Source of the DNA: Cellvibrionales bacterium
Lineage (GTDB): Bacteria > Pseudomonadota > Gammaproteobacteria > Pseudomonadales > UBA7434
Assembly (NCBI GenBank): GCA_018668095.1
Contig: JABIQF010000263.1
Location: 1-21,560, forward strand
Length of the DNA: 21,560 bases
Direction of reading: 5' to 3'
Below, piece by piece: positions 16,258 to 21,560 of the stretch (its first letter is position 1; each line of letters begins with the position of its first letter). The notes under the pieces were generated by a model. The model did no database searches and was not told the origin of the DNA. It saw only the letters and a list, made by a program, of their open reading frames with translations. The translations under genes were made by a program, and so were the position numbers.

Positions 16258-16286
16258 TTGACAATCTCCTTACATATCTGAATAAT
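16258..16286 (+). promoter_or_regulatory. Sigma70 promoter of rpsT
   Basis: A perfect -35 TTGACA (16258-16263), 17-bp spacer, and AATAAT (16281-16286), followed by the GC-rich TCGCCGCC. The start would be near 16293, giving a leader of about 30 bases. GC-rich discriminators are typical of stringently controlled ribosomal promoters. Confidence 0.75.
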
Positions 16287-16323
16287 TCGCCGCCTCAATT
16301 TGTACGTATATTCGGAGTTTATC

Positions 16324-16590
16324 TTGGCTAATTCGCCTCAAGCAAAAAAACGCGCTCGACAAGCTGAAAAGCGTCGCACGCACAACGCAAGCATGCGTTC
16401 TATGGTTCGTACCTATCTTAAGAAGGTCGACGCTGCACTTTCTAGTGGTGATTCTACTGCTGCCCAAACAGCGTATGACACAGCTGTGCCTGTGATTGAT
16501 CGCATGGCAGACAAGGGTATTATCCACAAGAACAAAGCTGCAAGACATAAGTCAAGACTTAACGCGAAAGTTAAAGCTCTCGCAAGCTAA
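16324..16590 (+). CDS. rpsT: 30S ribosomal protein S20, UUG start
   Basis: An 88-residue S20, a primary 16S rRNA-binding protein of the small subunit. It has the basic N-terminus ANSPQAKKRARQAEKRRTHN, then MRSMVRTYLKKV and the C-terminal hallmark KGIIHKNKAARHKSRL. The frame stays open back to a TTG at 16300. The family N-terminus (M-ANxxxAKKR) and the GGAG six bases upstream both place the start at the TTG at 16324. E. coli rpsT also starts with UUG, where the weak start is part of S20 autoregulation. Unlike Pseudomonas, where rpsT follows proB, here it lies upstream of rplU with a separate promoter. Confidence 0.95.
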   Translation: MANSPQAKKRARQAEKRRTHNASMRSMVRTYLKKVDAALSSGDSTAAQTAYDTAVPVIDRMADKGIIHKNKAARHKSRLNAKVKALAS

Positions 16591-16614
16591 TCTAATTGCA
16601 CGTCATCCCTGTTG

Positions 16615-16684
16615 GTTGGCGTGCAGTTGGCACTTGGTTGACGTGCGGTTGGCGTGCAGTTGGCACTTGGTTGACCTGCAGTTG
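16615..16684. repeat. 11-bp tandem repeat with a 33-bp higher-order period
   Basis: Six units in exact register: GTTGGCGTGCA, GTTGGCACTTG, GTTGACGTGCG, GTTGGCGTGCA, GTTGGCACTTG, GTTGACCTGCA, then a partial GTTG. Units 1-3 are duplicated as 4-6, with 29 identical bases (16614-16642 and 16647-16675). The flank GCACGTCA (16598-16605) is the exact complement of TGACGTGC in the array, so the transcript can fold back. Confidence 0.9.
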
Positions 16685-16705
16685 TTTCTCTAGGGTCTTG
16701 TCTTA

Positions 16706-16738
16706 ACCCTGATACTTATTTGCTTACCCTGATACTTA
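16706..16738. repeat. 20-bp-period direct repeat
   Basis: ACCCTGATACTTA occurs at 16706-16718 and again at 16726-16738, with similar flanks, so a unit of about 20 bp has been duplicated in tandem just after the 11-bp array. Confidence 0.8.
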
Positions 16739-16772
16739 AAGGTGTTAGCGCTCTAAGTTTAGCTTCCCTCTA

Positions 16773-16805
16773 CAACCAACTACTTTTTGGTCGGTTGCTA
16801 TTTTT
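16773..16805 (+). terminator. Possible rpsT terminator
   Basis: CAACCAAC and GTCGGTTG form an 8-bp stem with one mismatch around a 9-base loop, followed by CTATTTTT. It is the only hairpin plus T-run on this strand between rpsT and the rplU promoter. Confidence 0.3.
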
Positions 16806-16957
16806 CGCCTTATTTTTGACCCTCTACCACCTTGTATTATCCCAGTCCAAATCCGCATACCGCTCTGTTTTTATAGCGATTGTTACCACTTTTGACAGCA
16901 TCTCGCCTCCATCTCGGTAATGTCACCAATAAAAGCGCCACTAAAGCCCCAGCAACC

Positions 16958-16986
16958 TTGTTATAAGGTCATGAATGCTTTATTAT
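16958..16986 (+). promoter_or_regulatory. Sigma70 promoter of rplU-rpmA
   Basis: TTGTTA (16958-16963), 17-bp spacer, TATTAT (16981-16986), then the GC-rich discriminator TCGCGCCC. The start would be near 16993, leaving a leader of about 120 bases. Spacing and discriminator match those of the rpsT promoter. Confidence 0.65.
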
Positions 16987-17005
16987 TCGCGCCCTTTTTA
17001 CCACT

Positions 17006-17036
17006 GGGCTATTTATTAAGCTTTTTAGCTTAGCCC
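17006..17036 (+). other. Hairpin in the rplU leader
   Basis: GGGCTA (17006-17011) pairs with TAGCCC (17031-17036), enclosing an inner AGCT/AGCT stem (17019-17022 with 17027-17030). It lies in the untranslated leader about 80 bases before rplU and could be an autoregulatory or mRNA-stability element. Confidence 0.4.
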
Positions 17037-17114
17037 TTAACCGTTGCCAAACCAACGCATAAAAAAATACCCGTACTTAAATAAAAGTCGGTTGGCCACA
17101 ATACGGAGAACACC

Positions 17115-17426
17115 ATGTACGCAGTAGTTGAAAGCGGTGGAAAACAACACCGAGTAGTTGAGGGCGAAACCCTTAAAGTTGAAAAATTAGACCTCGCGAC
17201 AGGCGAAACCCTGACAATTGACCAAGTATTAATGGTCGGCGAAGGCGAATCAGTTAAAGTTGGCGCCCCTTACGTAGACGGCGGCAAAGTCACTGCAGAG
17301 ATTATCTCGCACGGACGTCATGATAAAGTTACTATCGTGAAGTTTCGTCGACGTAAGCATCACAGAAAGCAAATGGGCCACAGACAGTGGTATACCGAGT
17401 TAAAAATTACCAGCATAGCTGGCTAG
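17115..17426 (+). CDS. rplU: 50S ribosomal protein L21
   Basis: A 103-residue L21, the E. coli length, a 23S rRNA-binding protein of the large subunit. It starts MYAVVESGGKQHRVVEGETL and has the conserved basic block KVTIVKFRRRKHHRKQMGHRQ, ending YTELKITSI. The ATG is preceded by GGAGAA. It forms an operon with rpmA 32 bp downstream, in the usual order, driven by the promoter at 16958-16986. Confidence 0.98.
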   Translation: MYAVVESGGKQHRVVEGETLKVEKLDLATGETLTIDQVLMVGEGESVKVGAPYVDGGKVTAEIISHGRHDKVTIVKFRRRKHHRKQMGHRQWYTELKITSIAG

Positions 17427-17458
17427 AGAACTCACTAATAACGATTTTGGAGTAAGTC

Positions 17459-17713
17459 ATGGCGCATAAGAAAGCTGGTGGTAGTACCAATAACGGACGC
17501 GATTCCGAGTCCAAACGATTAGGCGTAAAATGTTTTGGCGGCGAAGTCGTTAAAGCAGGCAATATCATCATTCGTCAACGTGGCACTAAAGTGCACCCGG
17601 GACTGAATGTAGGTATGGGTAAAGATCACACCTTGTTTGCAACTAGCCCTGGTGTTATCAAATTTGATCAGAAAGGTCCTAAAAATCGCAAATATGTTAA
17701 CGTTGTTGTTTAA
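17459..17713 (+). CDS. rpmA: 50S ribosomal protein L27
   Basis: An 84-residue L27, which reaches the peptidyl-transferase centre. The start MAHKKAGGSTNNGRDSESKR is the mature proteobacterial form, without the cleaved N-terminal extension seen in Firmicutes. LGVKCFGGEVVKAGNIIIRQRGTK is split by the conserved glycines, and the chain ends KNRKYVNVV. TTTTGGAGTAAGTC precedes the ATG and gives a good ribosome site (GGAG, 7-base spacing). Last gene of the rplU-rpmA unit, closed by a terminator. Confidence 0.98.
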   Translation: MAHKKAGGSTNNGRDSESKRLGVKCFGGEVVKAGNIIIRQRGTKVHPGLNVGMGKDHTLFATSPGVIKFDQKGPKNRKYVNVVV

Positions 17714-17743
17714 TGTTATAGCGTAATACAGGCTCGATAGATC

Positions 17744-17776
17744 AAAAAAAGCCCTGTCATACGACGGGGCTTTTTT
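17744..17776 (+). terminator. Rho-independent terminator after rpmA
   Basis: GCCCTGTC-ATAC-GACGGGGC, an 8-bp stem with one wobble and a 4-base loop, flanked by an A-run on the left and TTTTTT on the right. It separates rplU-rpmA from obgE. Confidence 0.88.
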
Positions 17777-17784
17777 GTATGGGT

Positions 17785-17838
17785 AGCATTAACATCAATA
17801 ACAGCATTAAGAACAGTAACAGTATTAACAACAAAGCG
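17785..17838. repeat. Three 18-bp tandem units downstream of the rpmA terminator
   Basis: AGCATTAACATCAATAAC, AGCATTAAGAACAGTAAC and AGTATTAACAACAAAGCG follow each other in exact 18-bp register, the third more diverged. They lie between the rpmA terminator and obgE, where an obgE promoter would be expected. I see no convincing -35/-10 pair there. Confidence 0.75.
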
Positions 17839-17917
17839 AATACATTAAACTCGCTGCCAAGAGTAAGTAGTAACTCACTGCATAAGCAGCCTAGCGAACC
17901 ATAAGACAACTAACACC

Positions 17918-19129
17918 ATGAAATTTGTAGACGAAGCCATTATTTTAGTCAACGCAGGCAAAGGCGGTAACGGAGCCTCAAGCTTTCGTCGTGAAAAATA
18001 TATTCCTCGTGGCGGCCCCGATGGCGGCGACGGCGGTGATGGCGGCAGCGTCTATCTCGAAGCCAGCGCCTCACTTAATACGCTTATCGACTTTCGCTTT
18101 CAGCCTCGCTATCGCGCTGAATCTGGCCGTAGTGGTCAAGGTAAAAGCTGCACCGGCCATAAAGGCGAAGATAAAACGTTAGAAGTGCCTATTGGTACCA
18201 CAGTTATCGATGAAGATACTGGTGAAACACTGGGTGATTTATTGAATGCCGGTGATCGACTGTTAGTTGCACAAGGTGGCTTTCATGGCTTAGGCAATAT
18301 TCGCTTCAAGTCGAGCACCAACCGCGCGCCCAGACAGACGACTCCTGGCTCAGAGGGTGAAGGCCGACGCTTACGCTTAGAACTCAAGCTACTCGCCGAT
18401 GTGGGCCTGCTAGGCATGCCTAACGCGGGTAAGTCGAGCTTAATTACAGCGATGTCAGCCGCACGACCCAAAATTGCCAACTATCCCTTTACTACGTTAG
18501 TGCCTAGTCTTGGCGTTGTCAGTATCGAAGCGCATCGAAGCTTTGTTATGGCCGATATTCCTGGGCTTATTGCTGGCGCTGCCGAAGGTGCAGGTCTAGG
18601 TATTCGGTTTTTAAAGCATTTGACGCGTACACGGCTCTTATTGCATTTAGTCGATGTTATGCCGCCTGATGAATCAGACCCTATTGATAGTGTTGATCAG
18701 CTTGATGATGAGCTCAGTGCATTTAGTACCGCCCTTGCCTCACGTCCACGCTGGTTAGTACTTAACAAAATTGATTTACTAAGCGACGATGAACTCGCCG
18801 ACTTATTAGCACGCGTAAAAATTGAACTGCCGCAGTACGAACATGTTTATGCCGTATCAACCGTTGCCCGACTTGGGCTAAAACCGCTAAGTGGCAACAT
18901 CATGAATCACTTAGAAGACATATGGCTGCAAGAGGAAGAAGATCCTGAAGTGCTGTTACAAGAACAAGCCACTCAGACCGCCATGCAAGTTGAAGGACGG
19001 AACAGTATTGCGGAACTAGCAGAACGACGAGCAGCAGAGCGTGAAAACCAATCACCTGAAGACGCCGAAGACGGCATCAACAATGATGACTATGACGACG
19101 ACGTAGCCGTTGAATACGTCAGAGATTAA
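17918..19129 (+). CDS. obgE: Obg-family GTPase
   Basis: A 403-residue GTPase acting in 50S subunit assembly and stress/ppGpp signalling. The N-terminal Obg domain has its glycine-rich arms (GKGGNGASSFRREKYIPRGG and DGGDGGDGG). The G domain has G1 GMPNAGKSSLI, switch YPFTTLVP, G3 DIPGLI, G4 NKID and G5 STVARLG. The C-terminus is long and acidic (DAEDGINNDDYDDDVAVEY), as in proteobacterial ObgE. The ATG has no clear Shine-Dalgarno sequence (TAAGACAACTAACACC precedes it), suggesting weak or non-canonical initiation. The gene lies behind the rpmA terminator and so probably has its own promoter; proB follows 32 bp later. Confidence 0.97.
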   Translation: MKFVDEAIILVNAGKGGNGASSFRREKYIPRGGPDGGDGGDGGSVYLEASASLNTLIDFRFQPRYRAESGRSGQGKSCTGHKGEDKTLEVPIGTTVIDEDTGETLGDLLNAGDRLLVAQGGFHGLGNIRFKSSTNRAPRQTTPGSEGEGRRLRLELKLLADVGLLGMPNAGKSSLITAMSAARPKIANYPFTTLVPSLGVVSIEAHRSFVMADIPGLIAGAAEGAGLGIRFLKHLTRTRLLLHLVDVMPPDESDPIDSVDQLDDELSAFSTALASRPRWLVLNKIDLLSDDELADLLARVKIELPQYEHVYAVSTVARLGLKPLSGNIMNHLEDIWLQEEEDPEVLLQEQATQTAMQVEGRNSIAELAERRAAERENQSPEDAEDGINNDDYDDDVAVEYVRD

Positions 19130-19161
19130 ACCAATAATCAAACGTTAGAACGAGCTAACTC

Positions 19162-20283
19162 ATGAGCACAGCAAGCGCCAACACATCCAAACGCTGGGTC
19201 ATAAAAATTGGCAGCGCGCTCCTCACTGATAACGGTGAAGGGCTCGCGCTAAAAGCCCTCGATCATTGGGTTGAGCAAATCGCCGAGCTAAAAAATGCTG
19301 GCTACGATATTGTGCTTGTATCATCAGGGGCCGTTGCCGAAGGCCTTACTCGCTTAGGCTGGAAAACTCGTCCCGACTCTCTCCATTTATTGCAAGCCGC
19401 CGCCGCTGTCGGTCAAGCTGGCTTAGTGCAAGCTTATGAATCACGTTTTAAAAAATTTGAAATAATAACCGCTCAAGTTTTATTAGTGCATGAAGATTTA
19501 TCATCACGCACGCGGTACTTGAATGCGCGTCAAACACTGCAAAGCCTACTTGAATATAGTGTTATTCCTATCATCAATGAAAACGATACTGTCGCAACCG
19601 ATGAGATTCGCTTTGGTGATAACGATACATTAGCCGGCCAAGTCGCCAACTTAATTGATGCCGATAAACTCTTAATACTGACTGATCAAGAAGGCGTATT
19701 CAGCGATGACCCAAGAGTGCATGCTGATGCCGTACTCATTACTGAACAAGATGTGCATGATGCATCACTCGATCAAGCAGCAAAAGATGGCAGCGGCACA
19801 TTAGGTCGCGGCGGTATGACAACTAAAATTAGAGCAGCGCGCTTAGCCGCAAGATCTGGCGCATCTACGATTATCGCTAACGGTTTAACACCGTCTATTA
19901 TTACTCGCTTAGCCAATAACGAATCATTGGGCACACAGCTCACCAATACTCGTAAGCCGATGACACCTAGAAAACAATGGTTATCTGGCAGCCTGTCGAT
20001 ACAGGGTACCTTAACGCTTGATGAAGGCGCGGCACGCGTTATTGCAGATACTGGTAGCAGTTTGTTACCTATTGGCATTAGTGCTGTAAGTGGTACATTT
20101 GATCGCGGCGAACTGGTTAGCTGCATAAATGTAAACGGCCAAGAAATTGCTCGCGGACTCGTCAATTACAGCAGTGATGAAGCCAATAAAATTATTGGTA
20201 TTGCCAGTAATCAGCTGGCTGCCATTCTTGGCTATGGCGGTGATGAAGAAATGATTCATCGGGACAACCTCGTCGTTCTATAA
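19162..20283 (+). CDS. proB: Glutamate 5-kinase
   Basis: A 373-residue enzyme for the first step of proline synthesis, phosphorylating glutamate. The amino-acid kinase domain has KIGSALLT, VSSGAVAEG, QAAAAVGQAGLVQAYE, RTRYLNARQTL, INENDTVATDEIRFGDND and GSGTLGRGGMTTKI. A PUA domain of about 100 residues follows (from LDEGAARVIADTGSSLLPIG to the end), as in E. coli ProB (367). Feedback inhibition by proline acts on the kinase domain in the family. The next pathway gene, proA, is not here. Co-directional with obgE, likely one transcript; the ribosome site is weak. Confidence 0.97.
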   Translation: MSTASANTSKRWVIKIGSALLTDNGEGLALKALDHWVEQIAELKNAGYDIVLVSSGAVAEGLTRLGWKTRPDSLHLLQAAAAVGQAGLVQAYESRFKKFEIITAQVLLVHEDLSSRTRYLNARQTLQSLLEYSVIPIINENDTVATDEIRFGDNDTLAGQVANLIDADKLLILTDQEGVFSDDPRVHADAVLITEQDVHDASLDQAAKDGSGTLGRGGMTTKIRAARLAARSGASTIIANGLTPSIITRLANNESLGTQLTNTRKPMTPRKQWLSGSLSIQGTLTLDEGAARVIADTGSSLLPIGISAVSGTFDRGELVSCINVNGQEIARGLVNYSSDEANKIIGIASNQLAAILGYGGDEEMIHRDNLVVL

Positions 20284-20372
20284 ACGCGATTTAACACAGC
20301 GACTCCCCTCATCCGAACTTCCTTTGCTATTATTCTGTTACGTTTACAAAAAAATAAAACAAGGCAAACAAT

Positions 20373-21377
20373 ATGGACCCGGTTACTCAAGGCGTTTTAG
20401 GCGCAAGTCTATCTCAATCCTTCGCTCGTAATAAAAAGCAGACAGCCATTGCCGGTTTATTTGGTTTATTATCTGGCATGGCGCCAGACTTAGATGTTTT
20501 TATTCGCTCCAGTAGCGATCCTCTTTTATTTCTTGAATACCATCGACACTTTACCCATTCGTTAGTCTTTATTCCTTTTGGCGGATTACTCTGCGGTACA
20601 TTCATGTACTTACTATTAGGCAAACGTTGGGGAGTCAGCTTTCTTCTCACGTGCTTGTATTGCACATTAGGTTACGCAACGCATGCCATACTTGATGCGT
20701 GCACCAGTTATGGCACGCAATTGTTTTGGCCGTTCAGTAATATTCGTATCGCATGGAACAGCATGTCGATAATCGATCCTATTTATACGCTGCCGATAAT
20801 TGTAGGTGTATTAATAGCGGCGATAAAAAAGCGGCCGAGCATTGCAAAAATCGTATTCGCTTGGGCACTTATTTATCCATGCATTGGAGTGTTTCAACAT
20901 AATAGAGCGATTGACGCCGGCTTGGCATTAGCCCATGCACGCGGTCATGAGCCAATAAATATTGATGCTAAGCCTAGCTTCGCGAATATTGTATTGTGGA
21001 AAGTCATTTATGAAACACCTGAGTACTATTATGTTGATGCTGTAAGAGTGCTGAGTGATATAAAAAAATATCCGGGTGAAAAAATAGAGAAGCTAGATAT
21101 TGCTCGCGATTTTTTTTGGCTAGACAGTGAATCGCAACAGGCAAAAGATATTGAGCGTTTCCGTTGGTTTTCAAGTGGCTATATTGCTCAAGATCCTAAT
21201 AATCCTTATAGGATTATGGATGTGAGGTATTCTTTTGTCCCTAATGAAATCGATTCGCTATGGGGGATTTTGTTGTCTCCGCAAGCTGCGATGGATGAGC
21301 ATGTTGTTTATTCTAGTGAGAATGTATTAACGGCTAGGCATCAGGATGCGTTTTTTGGGCAGTTACGAGGGGAGTGA
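20373..21377 (+). CDS. YdjM-like inner-membrane metal-dependent hydrolase family protein
   Basis: A 334-residue protein of the YdjM/DUF457 family (PF04307), whose members are membrane-embedded and annotated as putative metal-dependent hydrolases; no substrate is established. It opens MDPVTQGVLGASL and continues GLLSGMAPDLDVFIR and LEYHRHFTHSLVF, where the Asp and His residues are the likely metal ligands. A second conserved block is ATHAILDACTSYGTQLFWPFS. Hydrophobic segments lie at about 65-82, 89-108, 138-156 and 165-182. The C-terminal ~140 residues are soluble and contain aromatic-rich motifs. The ATG follows AAGG about 9 bases upstream. It lies 89 bp after proB; a functional link with the neighbours is not evident. 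Confidence 0.85.
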   Translation: MDPVTQGVLGASLSQSFARNKKQTAIAGLFGLLSGMAPDLDVFIRSSSDPLLFLEYHRHFTHSLVFIPFGGLLCGTFMYLLLGKRWGVSFLLTCLYCTLGYATHAILDACTSYGTQLFWPFSNIRIAWNSMSIIDPIYTLPIIVGVLIAAIKKRPSIAKIVFAWALIYPCIGVFQHNRAIDAGLALAHARGHEPINIDAKPSFANIVLWKVIYETPEYYYVDAVRVLSDIKKYPGEKIEKLDIARDFFWLDSESQQAKDIERFRWFSSGYIAQDPNNPYRIMDVRYSFVPNEIDSLWGILLSPQAAMDEHVVYSSENVLTARHQDAFFGQLRGE

Positions 21378-21429
21378 GTTTTGGCGTTATTTAGAGTTTC
21401 GCTTTGAATTAGGGTTTTGGAGTTTTTTT

Positions 21430-21456
21430 AAGTTTTAAGTTTTAAGTTTTAAGTTC
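21430..21456. repeat. 7-bp tandem repeat downstream of the YdjM-like gene
   Basis: AAGTTTT is repeated three times in register and followed by AAGTTC, about 50 bp after the stop. The remaining sequence to the window end (21457-21560) shows no gene, only short frames with early stops. Confidence 0.85.
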
Positions 21457-21560
21457 AAGGTCATCTCGGATGGAGTGGTATTTAGAAGTCAGAGTCTTGT
21501 GCGTATATTTTAATGGTAATGTCATATTCTGATATTTTACTTCTCTTATTTGATTTTTAA

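Larger units (their letters stand above)
16591..17114. other. 524-bp gene-free region between rpsT and rplU
   Basis: It contains an 11-bp tandem array, a 20-bp duplication, a weak terminator-like hairpin, the rplU promoter and the rplU leader. Neither ispB (often divergent from rplU) nor murJ (often after rpsT) is present. A 66-codon hydrophobic frame at 16720-16920 starts with TTG inside the duplication, lacks a ribosome site, and is not called as a gene. Confidence 0.7.

Noticed and set aside
16720..16920. 66-codon hydrophobic frame between rpsT and rplU
   Set aside because: It starts at TTG inside a tandem duplication, has no ribosome site, and shows no family resemblance; hydrophobicity follows from T-rich DNA.
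19773..20165. 130-codon minus-strand frame inside proB
   Set aside because: Shadow of proB, which is complete and conserved; no ribosome site or family resemblance.
21457..21560. Start or end of another gene at the right edge
   Set aside because: All frames on both strands have early stops and no recognisable motif; too little sequence to judge.

Overview
The window looks like chromosomal core sequence from a gammaproteobacterium, plausibly a marine or environmental relative of Pseudomonas or Cellvibrionales. The clues are the fabA-fabB pair, the rplU-rpmA-obgE-proB order, the UUG-started rpsT, and Pseudomonas-like GalU and ManC sequences. That placement is inferred from protein resemblance and gene order only. 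I see no insertion sequences, prophage, tRNA, rRNA or CRISPR.

Layout. The left edge (1-584) holds a GNAT acetyltransferase cut by the window. Positions 628-4982 form a minus-strand exopolysaccharide (EPS) operon, read right to left: initiating sugar-phosphate transferase, short outer-membrane export lipoprotein (OPX), Wzz/GumC-type chain-length protein, and a BY-kinase-like ATPase whose P-loop has lost its lysine. The set resembles the four-gene core of XrtA/PEP-CTERM EPS loci. Divergent from it, across an intergenic region carrying a 23-bp palindrome, is pgi. Then come minus-strand manB, galU and manC. Together pgi, manC (two domains) and manB can take hexose phosphates to GDP-mannose, and galU makes UDP-glucose, so 628-10636 reads as a sugar-nucleotide supply plus EPS initiation, polymerisation control and export region. 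Wzx/Wzy, the later glycosyltransferases and any exosortase are not in the window.

Positions 10917-12721 carry fabA and fabB (anaerobic-type unsaturated fatty acid synthesis), followed by a strong terminator. Positions 12943-14304 encode an outer-membrane beta-barrel resembling those linked to EPS systems; it could be the barrel that the short OPX protein lacks. Convergent to it are moeA and moaB (molybdenum cofactor). The right third is housekeeping: rpsT, rplU-rpmA (good sigma70 promoters with GC-rich discriminators), obgE-proB, and a YdjM-like membrane protein.

The least expected signal is a set of short tandem repeats in intergenic DNA just downstream of genes, with unit lengths of 14, 14-15, 11 (nested in 33), 20, 18 and 7 bp. 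Two of these arrays, after pgi and after fabB, have related units although they are 6 kb apart. I found no convincing entirely new system; the best candidates for follow-up are the repeat family, the P-loop-defective ATPase, the divergent operator and the OPX/barrel pairing.
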